Part shown: piece by piece, positions 23,751-31,211 of the stretch
Position numbering within the stretch: position 1 is the first letter of the stretch
Layout of the letters: every line of letters starts with the position of its first letter
NCBI RefSeq assembly: GCF_037198285.1
Contig: NZ_CP147243.1
Location: 2,472,422-2,536,421 of the forward strand
DNA: 64,000 nucleotides
Source of the DNA: Haladaptatus sp. DJG-WS-42
Lineage (GTDB): Archaea > Halobacteriota > Halobacteria > Halobacteriales > Halococcaceae
Reading direction: 5' to 3'
Notes under the pieces: generated by a model
What the model was told of the DNA's origin: nothing
Database searches by the model: none
Seen by the model: the letters and a program-made list of their open reading frames with translations, nothing else
Position numbers and translations under genes: made by a program

Positions 23751-26345
23751 TTACTCGTCGTCCTCCAGTGGCTCAAACCCACCGCCGAAGTCGAATGCCT
23801 CGAACGGGTCGTCCTCGTCGTCGTCGGTATCGTCGCCGCCGTCAGTGGCGGCTCCCGCCTCGTCAGCACCGGAGGCAAGCGCCGGTTCGATATCTGGCAT
23901 CTCTTCCGTGCGGTAGCGTGCAAAGAGGTCTTCCTCGGCTTCCGCGAGGATTTCATCCGTGTGCGCCCGCAGCTCTGCGTACGGATCTGGCCGTGGAATC
24001 ATCGCCTCCTTTTCGGGGTCAATGTCGATCATGACGCTCTCCATCTGCCGGAGTTCCTCAAGGCGTGCTTCTAACTCGTCGCTTGCGATGAGCGACATGA
24101 TGGTGTCGTTGTCGTTCATGAACCCTTGCAACGCGGCGGCCACCTGTGGGTAGCTGTTCAGCCCCTTGTTGATGAGATAGGCAAGGACGATTTTCCGCAG
24201 GTAGATTGCTTCGTCCAACTGGTCGTACGACCAGCCACGGTCGAAGCGAATCTCGTCGAGCGTGTTCGACTCACCCATCCGCAGGAACTCGTCGGATTCT
24301 GCTTGCCACTGGAACACGTCTTGAACGTTGATTTCGTCGTTCTCCGGGTCGTAGTGGTTGATTTCCGTGATGGACTTGCTGCGGCGCACTTTGTTCCCGT
24401 GGACGCGCGTCGAAGTCTGAATGCTCACGAGGTCGAGCGCGGTGAACATCGTCTTCGAGACGTTGATTGGGTCTGTCGTAAAGCGCTTGATAACCTCACC
24501 CACCGAGTCCGCGTGGAACGTCGTGAGCGTGGTGTGACCCGTGGACATGACCTGGAACAGCGTCCGGCCCTCTTCCCCACGAATCTCACCCATGACGATG
24601 TATTCTGGGCGCTGCCGGAGTGCGGCGGCGAGCAAGTCGAACTCGTCTACGTCACCTTGGTCGTCAGCCGTAAACGAAGGCCGCGTCGTCGAGGCAATCC
24701 AGTTGCGCTGTGGCAACTCGACTTCGCGCGTGTCTTCGATGGACACAATCTTCGACTTCGACGGGATGAACAGCGACACCGCGTTCAGGCTGGTCGTCTT
24801 CCCGGATGCAGTACCGCCTGCGAAGATGAGCGACTTGTTGTTCTCGATGCACACCCAGAGGTAGGCCATCTCATCAAGCGAGAAGGTGTGCCAGTTGATG
24901 AGGTCCACTGGCGTGAACGGCACCTCCTTGAACTGCCGGATGGTGTAGTTCGTCCCGTGGTCTGACACCTCGCGCCCGAGTGTGAGCTGGGCACGCGAGC
25001 CGTCTGGCAGGGTTGCCCCGACCTGTGGCTGGCGCTTCGAGATACCTTTGCCAGAGCGCTGGGCGAGTTTGACGACGAAATCGTCGAGGTCTTTCTCGCC
25101 GTGGAAGATGTTCGAGATGATTTGCTCGTAGTCAGAGTGGTAGACGAAGACGGGTGAGTTGTACCCGTCACACGAAACGTCCTCCACGTTGATGTCGTAT
25201 TTCACGCCGTCGATGCGCTCGAAACCAATGAAGTCGCGTTTCAGCATGTAGAGCAGCTTCTCGACCTGGTACTCCGTGACCATCCGCGCGTCCTCTTCGA
25301 GAAGCGCGGGCTCCGGTCGAGTCAACATACCGTTTAAGTCGCGGATGACTTCTTCCTCTTCGAGTTCTTCGGCTCGGCCAAGCAGTTCTAAGAACTGTTG
25401 TTTCAAGCTCTGCTTTTCGTCCGCTGGCCGGGCGTAGAGGTCGTAGCGTTCGAGGAGTCGTTCGGTCTCGCGCGCGATGACGGCTCCGCGGTCTGCCTCG
25501 TCGCCTTCGACGATGACATCTTCATCAGAGTATTTGATTGCCGTGCGGAGTTTGTTCGTCAGGTACTCCTTTAGCTCGCGCTCGATTGGCGTGAGGTACG
25601 GCTCTACGAGGTAGTACTTGTGTTCGTTCTCCTTGCTCGAGTGGAAGATACTCACGAACGCAAACGGCTTGTTGACCCAGTACCGGTCAACCTCGTGGAA
25701 GTGTGATTTCTTCGAGAGCGGCACGGCCTTTTCTAAGTCGTACCGATTGACGACGGTCTTCGTCCCGTCTGGGTTTCTAAAGAAGGCGTCCTCATCGAGA
25801 TCTTCGAGCACGTTGACTGTGCGTTCTTCTCTAACGTCACCGATGCACTCCCCAACGACGTTCCCGTAGCTGAGAACGCTCGGCAGCGAGGTTGGGTCGA
25901 AGCCGAGGTACTCGCTCGCGTCGAACTCGACGACTTCTCCGGTTTTCTTATCAACCGGCGGCTTGCCCTCCTCGTCGTAGTAGTACTCGATTTTGAAGTG
26001 TTCCCAGTAGTAGTCTCCGACCGCAACGTCGGTTGTCTCTACGTCTAGGAACGAATCGAAGTGGTCATCGAGGACGGCTGCCTTGCCTGCTGCCTTCGCC
26101 AACCGAGCCTCTATGTCGGTCGGGTCGAAGCCAAGGTACTCACTCGCGTCAAATTCGATGACGTCTCCGATGAGGTCGGTTGGGCGTGCTCCGTTCTCGT
26201 CGTAGTAGACCTCTCGCTTGAAGTCTTCCCACGTGTACGCACCCATTACTGCACCGACAGAGGTTTCCTCAGTCGTTTCCGTGACGGCGTCCCCCCGGTC
26301 GCCGTGCTGGTCAGAGCCAGCAGTGTCGGCGTTATTCTTCCCCAT
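23751..26345 (-). CDS. Type II/IV secretion system ATPase (PilB/VirB11-like) with duplicated N-terminal motif
   Basis: An 864-residue motor ATPase. Walker A is FAGGTASGKTTSLNA (near 510), followed by SIEDTREVELPQRNW (Asp box), the Walker B region VMGEIRGEEGRTLFQ and the His box STGHTTLTTFHADS. The N-terminus has an internal duplication: residues 37-77 (YTWEDFKREVYYDENG... FDASEYLGFDPTD) recur at 112-152 (YYWEHFKIEYYYDEEG... FDASEYLGFDPTS), a 75-residue period. The C-terminal 50 residues are acidic and low complexity. First gene of a seven-gene operon that encodes the platform and five pilin-like proteins; powers assembly or export of those subunits. Confidence 0.9.
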   Translation of the reverse strand: MGKNNADTAGSDQHGDRGDAVTETTEETSVGAVMGAYTWEDFKREVYYDENGARPTDLIGDVIEFDASEYLGFDPTDIEARLAKAAGKAAVLDDHFDSFLDVETTDVAVGDYYWEHFKIEYYYDEEGKPPVDKKTGEVVEFDASEYLGFDPTSLPSVLSYGNVVGECIGDVREERTVNVLEDLDEDAFFRNPDGTKTVVNRYDLEKAVPLSKKSHFHEVDRYWVNKPFAFVSIFHSSKENEHKYYLVEPYLTPIERELKEYLTNKLRTAIKYSDEDVIVEGDEADRGAVIARETERLLERYDLYARPADEKQSLKQQFLELLGRAEELEEEEVIRDLNGMLTRPEPALLEEDARMVTEYQVEKLLYMLKRDFIGFERIDGVKYDINVEDVSCDGYNSPVFVYHSDYEQIISNIFHGEKDLDDFVVKLAQRSGKGISKRQPQVGATLPDGSRAQLTLGREVSDHGTNYTIRQFKEVPFTPVDLINWHTFSLDEMAYLWVCIENNKSLIFAGGTASGKTTSLNAVSLFIPSKSKIVSIEDTREVELPQRNWIASTTRPSFTADDQGDVDEFDLLAAALRQRPEYIVMGEIRGEEGRTLFQVMSTGHTTLTTFHADSVGEVIKRFTTDPINVSKTMFTALDLVSIQTSTRVHGNKVRRSKSITEINHYDPENDEINVQDVFQWQAESDEFLRMGESNTLDEIRFDRGWSYDQLDEAIYLRKIVLAYLINKGLNSYPQVAAALQGFMNDNDTIMSLIASDELEARLEELRQMESVMIDIDPEKEAMIPRPDPYAELRAHTDEILAEAEEDLFARYRTEEMPDIEPALASGADEAGAATDGGDDTDDDEDDPFEAFDFGGGFEPLEDDE

Positions 26346-26385
26346 ATCCTCTGATAATACTCTGTATGAGAGAAAAAGTGTTGCG

Positions 26386-26394
26386 CTTATATAT
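26386..26394 (-). promoter_or_regulatory. TATA box of the pilus-like operon
   Basis: On the minus strand the sequence reads GATATATAAGC, a strong archaeal TATA element about 41 bp upstream of the ATPase start codon, giving a leader of roughly 15 nt. It is the best TATA match in the intergenic region on that strand. Confidence 0.55.
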
Positions 26395-26677
26395 CTGATT
26401 TCTTACACTGTATGGTTATGAAGAGCTAAATTGACCAAAATACCTGATTCTCTGGATTAAGCGACAATTTCCACGTCATAACTGCTGGAAACATAGGTTA
26501 CAGTTGACTACTATCTAAAGAGTCTTTCACAGTCAACGTGTAATAATCACGACTTCACGCGCAACAGGTGATAGAGAAGTACTTTTCAGAAAATCTGATG
26601 AAACCGGTATTCAAACGGGCTGCTCGCTGGCTATCCCCACTCGCTGTGTCTGAGCCAGTGTCTACGAATTGGGCACA

Positions 26678-26684
26678 TTTATAT
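26678..26684 (+). promoter_or_regulatory. TATA box of the HAD hydrolase gene
   Basis: TTTATAT centred 30 bp upstream of the ATG at 26711. With initiation about 26 bp downstream the transcript would be nearly leaderless, the usual haloarchaeal situation. Confidence 0.55.
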
Positions 26685-26710
26685 CATATTCCGTGAAAGA
26701 ACCGCCATCC

Positions 26711-27361
26711 ATGCGCTACGATGCGGTCATTTTCGATAACGACGGTGTGCTCGTTGAGCCACCGAATAGAACGACCGTTCGTCGCGTGGCAGAAGCAACG
26801 TTCCATAGCTTCGACCTTCGCCGTCCAACGCAGGACGACCTCCGCCAGCTCGGCGCGCACAATCTCGAAACGATTCGACAACTCGCCCAGCAATACGATA
26901 TTACTCCGGTGCGGTTTTGCGGGAAGATGACCGACTTCATCGAATCCGAGCAACAACGTGAGTTCAGACAGGGGGTTCGGTCGCTCTATGAAGACGTGAC
27001 CGCGCTGTTCGACCTCGACCTGCCACTCGGCATCGTCAGCGACAACCCGCCGAAAGTGCTGTCCTACATTCTCCGTTTTTTCGGCCTCGAAGCGTACTTT
27101 TCTACGGTTTACGGCTGCCCGTTCACCCCCGAGGGCCTCAGTCGAAGAAAGCCGAGCCCCTACTACCTGAACGCCGCACTTTCCGACCTCGACACACAGA
27201 ACGCGGTGTACATCGGAGACCAGCCCTGCGATGTGGCCGCCGCCGAAAACGCGGGCATCGATTCAGCGTTGCTCACACGCGATGACACACCAGTTGACTG
27301 GGACGTCGCCCCAACCTACCAGATCGCCAGTCTTAGCGAACTCCCCGCGCTCATCGCGTAA
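26711..27361 (+). CDS. HAD-superfamily hydrolase (phosphoglycolate phosphatase-like)
   Basis: A 216-residue HAD subfamily IA protein. Motif I is VIFDNDGVLVEP with nucleophile and acid/base Asp at residues 8 and 10; motif II is GIVSDNPP; motif III is the Lys in RRKPSPYYL; motif IV is YIGDQPCDVAAAENAG. A helical cap lies between motif I and II (residues 20-95). It should dephosphorylate a small phospho-compound; the substrate cannot be told from sequence. The start selected follows a TATA box by 27-33 bp; an upstream in-frame extension (from 26669) would cross that box. Confidence 0.87.
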   Translation: MRYDAVIFDNDGVLVEPPNRTTVRRVAEATFHSFDLRRPTQDDLRQLGAHNLETIRQLAQQYDITPVRFCGKMTDFIESEQQREFRQGVRSLYEDVTALFDLDLPLGIVSDNPPKVLSYILRFFGLEAYFSTVYGCPFTPEGLSRRKPSPYYLNAALSDLDTQNAVYIGDQPCDVAAAENAGIDSALLTRDDTPVDWDVAPTYQIASLSELPALIA

Positions 27362-27571
27362 GACGTCGGAACCTCGCCCGAATTGCTGCGTGTCGTCAGT
27401 TTTCAACTCACTAGTGCTCACACAAGCCGCTGACCCAGCCGAGCGGCCAGTTCTATCCAAGTACGCGCTCGAATACGCCAAAGAGACGGCGATTCTATAT
27501 CTCAATATGTGGTTTATTGAGAAGAGAGGGCCGCGTAGCTCGAACGGTAAAATCGGCTGAAAACCGGGGTC

Positions 27572-28711
27572 TCACCCGAGGAACGCTTCGATTCGTGCCA
27601 TCGCCTCGCGCAACTCGTTCAGGCCCGCTGCATAGGACACTCGAAGATGGCCGTCCCCGCTCTCGCCGAACACATGGCCGGGGACGAGTGCGACGCCCTG
27701 TTCTTGTAACAGCGCCTCTGCGAAGGCGTCGGTGTCGTCCCACGGACACTTGGGGAAGACGTAGAACGCGCCTTTAGCCTCGAAACAGTCGATACCCATC
27801 TCCTCGAACCGCGAGAGGACGAACTGGCGACGGCGGTTGTACTGCTTTCGCATCTCGATGACCTCGTTATCACACGACTGCAGGGCTTCGAGCGCGGCGT
27901 ACTGCGCCGTCGTCGGCGCAGAAAGCATCGTGTACTGATGGACGCGATTCATCGCAGCGATAACCTCGGGTGGCGCCATTGCGTATCCCAGTCTGAGGCC
28001 GGTCATCGCGTAGGCTTTCGAGAAGCCGTTGAACACGACAGTTCGCTCGCGAAGCCCCTCAAATGTGGCAATAGAGGTGTGCTCGTCGCCGTAAGTGAGG
28101 TCTGCGTAAATCTCGTCTGCGAGCACCGTGAGGTCGTGTTCGCGCACGAACTTTGCGACTTCTGCCATCTCCGCTTCGGTCATGATGGCTCCCGTCGGGT
28201 TGTTCGGGTAGCAAAGCACCAGCATGTCGGCATCGGCCACGCCGTGTGCATCGAGTATCTCCGTGGTGAGTTTGAAGTCGTCTTCCTCGCGGGTTGGCAC
28301 GGAGAGCGGCTTGCCGCCTGCGAATGTGACTCCCGGGACGTAAGAGATGTACGACGGTTGGGCGATGGCGACCACGTCGCCCGGGTCAACGAGGGCGCGA
28401 AACGCCACGTCAAGCCCTTCGCTCGCCCCTGCGGTGACCAGAATCTCGTCGTCAGGGTCGTAGGCGAGGTCGTACTGGGAGGCGACGCGCTTTGCTATCT
28501 CCTCGCGCAGTTCACGCATCCCACGATTCGCGGTGTAGGAGGTTTTTCCCGCCTTGAGCGAGTCAATCGCGGCTTCGCGTGCCGCCCACGGCGCGGTGAA
28601 ATCGGGCTCACCGACCCCAAGCGAGATGACGTCGTCCATCTCCTCTGCGATTTCGAAGAATTTGCGGATCCCAGACGGCGGAATCTGCTGGACGCGGTCT
28701 GCGATTTTCAT
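27572..28711 (-). CDS. PLP-dependent aminotransferase (aspartate/aromatic type)
   Basis: A 379-residue, full-length fold-type I aminotransferase: ISLGVGEPDFTAP near 30, YPNNPTGAIM, LADEIYADLTYG, and the Schiff-base lysine in FNGFSKAYAMTGLRLGYAMAP (about residue 227); the C-terminal Arg of the substrate carboxylate site is in HLRVSYAAGLNELREAM. The ATG giving MKIADRVQQIP matches the family start, though the frame stays open through most of the upstream gene. It overlaps the Lrp/AsnC regulator gene by 4 bp, an arrangement that often means the regulator controls this enzyme in response to an amino acid. Amino donor unknown. Confidence 0.92.
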   Translation of the reverse strand: MKIADRVQQIPPSGIRKFFEIAEEMDDVISLGVGEPDFTAPWAAREAAIDSLKAGKTSYTANRGMRELREEIAKRVASQYDLAYDPDDEILVTAGASEGLDVAFRALVDPGDVVAIAQPSYISYVPGVTFAGGKPLSVPTREEDDFKLTTEILDAHGVADADMLVLCYPNNPTGAIMTEAEMAEVAKFVREHDLTVLADEIYADLTYGDEHTSIATFEGLRERTVVFNGFSKAYAMTGLRLGYAMAPPEVIAAMNRVHQYTMLSAPTTAQYAALEALQSCDNEVIEMRKQYNRRRQFVLSRFEEMGIDCFEAKGAFYVFPKCPWDDTDAFAEALLQEQGVALVPGHVFGESGDGHLRVSYAAGLNELREAMARIEAFLG

Positions 28712-29196
28712 GGCGAAAACGAGAGCCGGCCATCGTCGTGGCCGTCGCCCATCTCGAGGCCGCGGTCTTTGTACGTCTCCATGATGTAGTGGGTCACCGT
28801 CTGCGTGATTTCGGGGACGGGAGCCACCTTCTCGCTGATGAATTTCGAGACTTCTCGAAGCGAGTCGCCCTCGACTTCGAGCGCGAAGTCGTAGTCGCCG
28901 CTCACGAGCCGCAGCGATTTCACCGGCGGGAATTTCACGAGACGACCGGCGATGTCGTCGTAGCCGGTTTCGCGGTCGAGCGTGACGTTCAACTCGACGA
29001 GCGCCCGGATGCGCTCTTGGTCTGCTCGGTCCCAATCGACGACCGCTTGGTAGCCGCGGATGAGGCCCGACGCTTCCAATTCCTCGATTGCTGCTGCTAC
29101 TGCTTCCGCGTCTGCGCCCGTCTGTCGGGCTAAGTCTTCAGTCGAATAGCGGGCATTTTCGAGTAGGAGCGCTAAAAGCTCATCTCGCGTGCTCAT
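28708..29196 (-). CDS. Lrp/AsnC-family transcription regulator
   Basis: A 162-residue two-domain regulator: N-terminal winged HTH (STRDELLALLLENARYSTEDLARQTG, EELEASGLIRGYQAVVD) and a C-terminal RAM ligand-binding domain (ALVELNVTLDRETGYDDIAG, LRLVSGDYDFALEVEGDSLREVSKFI). RAM domains sense amino acids and form octamers. Start ATG MSTRDEL; eight upstream codons are in frame but lack conservation. Translationally coupled (4 bp overlap) with the aminotransferase downstream, so the pair is probably autoregulated. Confidence 0.9.
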   Translation of the reverse strand: MSTRDELLALLLENARYSTEDLARQTGADAEAVAAAIEELEASGLIRGYQAVVDWDRADQERIRALVELNVTLDRETGYDDIAGRLVKFPPVKSLRLVSGDYDFALEVEGDSLREVSKFISEKVAPVPEITQTVTHYIMETYKDRGLEMGDGHDDGRLSFSP

Positions 29197-29338
29197 ACTC
29201 CGTGAGAACAGACGCCTCACAAAAAGACTTGCTACCGGTGCAATAAACTGGATGTCACGATATGGAATCGTAAGAGAGGCAGTTGCCTTATTCGCGCTCT
29301 ACGCGTCTATTCTGCTATGCAACGGGTGGAGGGTACTG

Positions 29339-29944
29339 ATGAGCGGTGACGAGCCGGATGCGGAGTTTGATTTCAACGAATCATACGTCGGAACGCCGCC
29401 GTGGGACATCGGTCGGCCACAACCAGCACTCGTTGAACTCGAGACTTCGGGCGTAATCGAGGGAACCATTCTTGATGTGGGCTGTGGAACTGGTGAAAAC
29501 GCCCTCCACTACGCATCCCAAGGACACTGTGTTCTCGGTGTTGATGCAGCCATAAACGCGATAGAGAAAGCACGAGCCAAAGCAGCACACCGCGGACTCA
29601 GTGACCGGGCTCGCTTCACCGTACACGATACGTTCGACCTTGCTTCACTCGGCGAGCAGTTCGATACCATCACGGACTGCGGTCTGTTTCATATGTTCGG
29701 CCCCGAGGACGCAGTCGCCTACGCAGAGAGCCTCAAGACCGCGCTCAGGTCCGACGGGCGCTACGTCATGCTTGGGTTCAGCGAACGCGATGGCCGCATC
29801 GGTCCAAGCACGAATGAAACCCTGATTCGAAAAGCGTTCGCTGTGGACTGGAAGATTGAAGAAATCCGTGAAACAACGTTCGAGACGACAGATCCAGCCA
29901 CCTACAACCATCACGCGTTACTCGTGGTCGTGAGGAACGTCTGA
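29339..29944 (+). CDS. Class I SAM-dependent methyltransferase (TehB/thiopurine-like)
   Basis: A 201-residue methyltransferase with motif I ILDVGCGTGENALHYASQGH, post-I Asp in VLGVDAAINAIEKARAKA, and motif II region FDTITDCGLFHMF. The N-terminus FNESYVGTPPWDIGRPQPAL is the typical start of methyltransferases of the TehB/thiopurine S-methyltransferase-like group; small-molecule or metalloid substrates are likely. The selected ATG begins MSGDEPDAEF. An upstream in-frame ATG (29252) would add a hydrophobic stretch VALFALYASILL that no cytosolic homologue should have. Confidence 0.82.
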   Translation: MSGDEPDAEFDFNESYVGTPPWDIGRPQPALVELETSGVIEGTILDVGCGTGENALHYASQGHCVLGVDAAINAIEKARAKAAHRGLSDRARFTVHDTFDLASLGEQFDTITDCGLFHMFGPEDAVAYAESLKTALRSDGRYVMLGFSERDGRIGPSTNETLIRKAFAVDWKIEEIRETTFETTDPATYNHHALLVVVRNV

Positions 29945-29947
29945 CCC

Positions 29948-30469
29948 TCAGCTATCGGTGCGCGCCTCACGTTCGATACGGTGGATGAACTCGTCTTTAC
30001 CGTCGGTGTACGCGCCGATATCGTTTCGATGGATTTCTGCAAGGTCTCGTTTCAACGCGGCGTACTCGTCTGCGATGGCTGGGTGTTCTCTGAGATAGTT
30101 GCGGAACGCGAGATGGCGCGTCCAGAATTCGCGTCCCGTTTCGACCATATGTAGGTGGTGGGTTCGCGTTCCACCCACTGTTTTCCGGAAATACCGGCGT
30201 TCCGGCATAACGTCCTCGAACGATGGCACGTACTCGTAGCCGAGTTTTTCGAGTGGTTCGATACATTCGACTGCGTCTTCGAGCGAGGCAACACCGGCCA
30301 GCATGTCGATGATGGGCTTCGCCGGGAGGTTTGGAACCGCCGTGCTCCCGATGTGTTCGACGCGTTCTATGTGGTCGCCAATGGCGTCACGTATGTCGGT
30401 GGTTTCCGCGTCGAATTGGGCTGGCCAGTCGGGGTCATACTCGGCGATGATGATTGGTGTCTGGCTCAT
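29948..30469 (-). CDS. GrpB/UPF0157-family nucleotidyltransferase-like protein
   Basis: A 173-residue protein of the GrpB family: IIIAEYDPDWPAQFDAE, VEHIGSTAVPNLPAKPIIDML, and the later HHLHMVETGREFWTRHLAFRNYLREHP block. The fold is nucleotidyltransferase-like with the GSTAVP loop and DM aspartate in the expected place; biochemical role is poorly defined. Convergent with the methyltransferase, 3 bp apart. Upstream of its start, between it and the FMN reductase, lies the third copy of the tandem 13-bp palindromes. Confidence 0.88.
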   Translation of the reverse strand: MSQTPIIIAEYDPDWPAQFDAETTDIRDAIGDHIERVEHIGSTAVPNLPAKPIIDMLAGVASLEDAVECIEPLEKLGYEYVPSFEDVMPERRYFRKTVGGTRTHHLHMVETGREFWTRHLAFRNYLREHPAIADEYAALKRDLAEIHRNDIGAYTDGKDEFIHRIEREARTDS

Positions 30470-30502
30470 GTGGCGGGTGATTTTGTAGTTCTGAAAGGTT
30501 TT

Positions 30503-30528
30503 ACTGGACAGTATTACTTAGCAGTAAT
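30503..30528 (-). promoter_or_regulatory. Tandem 13-bp palindromic repeat, locus 3
   Basis: Read on the minus strand: ACTGCTAAGTAAT then ACTGTCCAGTAAA, followed by ACC. This matches locus 1 (1155-1180) in order and direction of the units and shares the ACTG-NN-CAGT palindrome. The element ends 34 bp upstream of the GrpB-like start and directly follows the stop of the FMN reductase gene, so it could serve as operator for GrpB or as a 3' element of the reductase. Confidence 0.62.
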
Positions 30529-30529
30529 A

Positions 30530-31075
30530 CTAGCCAATCGACATCCGCAACCGCGTCGCGTACTCGACAATTTCCGTCCCGAGTTTCTCGATGCGCGCTT
30601 CGAGCGCGTCATTGACGAAGCCGTCGTCGTCGAACTGGCTCCGAACGCTTGGAATACCGACTTGGTGGGGCATCACCCAGCCATGGACACCCCGAACCGT
30701 GATTCTGAGGTGGTCGAGAGTGCTCCCATAGGAACTGCCACCGGCGACTGCGAGGAGGCCAACTGCGGTGTCGGAAAACTCGTCAAATCCACAGTAGTCG
30801 TGGAAGTTCTTGAACGTAGAGGAGTAGGAGCTGTGGTACACTGGCGAGCCGATGAGGACGCCATCCGCCTCGCGGACGATTTTGAGAAGCCTATCAAGCT
30901 CCTCGCTCTCGTCGTGTCCGGGGTGATAGAGCGGGAGTGATGCAGCACCAAGGTCGATGAGGTCGGTCTCTGCCCCGGCCTCTGCAGCGGCGCCGAGTGC
31001 GTGTCTCAGTGCACGTTTCGTGTAGCTCTGTCGACGTCTACTGCCCGAGATTGCGACAATTGTGGGGGTCGTCAT
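30530..31075 (-). CDS. NADPH-dependent FMN reductase / quinone reductase
   Basis: A 181-residue flavodoxin-fold protein: ISGSRRRQSYTKRALRHAL (FMN phosphate loop GSxRxxSxT), then GVLIGSPVYHSSYSSTFKNFHDYCGF, which is the conserved flavin-binding SPxYxxSxxxxLKNxxD motif, and LLAVAGGSSYGSTLDHLR. It uses NAD(P)H to reduce flavin, azo or quinone compounds. Located upstream of the GrpB-like gene with 60 bp between; the gap holds the 13-bp palindrome pair. Confidence 0.9.
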   Translation of the reverse strand: MTTPTIVAISGSRRRQSYTKRALRHALGAAAEAGAETDLIDLGAASLPLYHPGHDESEELDRLLKIVREADGVLIGSPVYHSSYSSTFKNFHDYCGFDEFSDTAVGLLAVAGGSSYGSTLDHLRITVRGVHGWVMPHQVGIPSVRSQFDDDGFVNDALEARIEKLGTEIVEYATRLRMSIG

Positions 31076-31176
31076 TGGTCACCGTTGGCCACTCGCAGTG
31101 AAAAACTCCCTTACTCCGCACACCAGTTCTGTTCATCACAGCACAATATTTTATTTTATTTAAATTCGTAGTAAAA

Positions 31177-31183
31177 TTTATAA
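31177..31183 (+). promoter_or_regulatory. TATA box of the subtilase gene
   Basis: TTTATAA inside an exceptionally AT-rich stretch (31140-31195), 29 bp ahead of the ATG; predicted transcript has almost no leader. Confidence 0.5.
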
Positions 31184-31211
31184 TTATTACACTCGGTTGT
31201 TAAGTCGCACC

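Larger units (their letters stand above)
26346..26710. other. AT-rich divergent intergenic region between secretion operon and HAD gene
   Basis: 365 bp without a gene I can support. It holds the minus-strand promoter of the secretion operon (26386-26394) and the plus-strand promoter of the HAD gene (26678-26684). The middle is AT-rich relative to the flanks, with a partial inverted repeat ACAGTTGACTAC/ACAGTCAACGTG region (26511-26541). A 32-codon frame at 26598-26696 has no features. Confidence 0.6.

Noticed and set aside
26598-26696. 32-codon frame MKPVFKRAARW... upstream of the HAD gene
   Set aside because: No motif, overlaps the HAD promoter region, and composition is that of the AT-rich intergenic DNA.
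27528-27572. tRNA-like 5' half (GGCCGCG, TAGCTC, an anticodon-like CTGAAAA loop) between the HAD and aminotransferase genes
   Set aside because: The D stem does not pair, there is no T arm, and the sequence runs straight into the aminotransferase stop codon. At most a decayed fragment.
29252-29338. N-terminal extension of the methyltransferase with a hydrophobic stretch
   Set aside because: It would place a membrane segment before a cytosolic enzyme; the ATG at 29339 starts family sequence.
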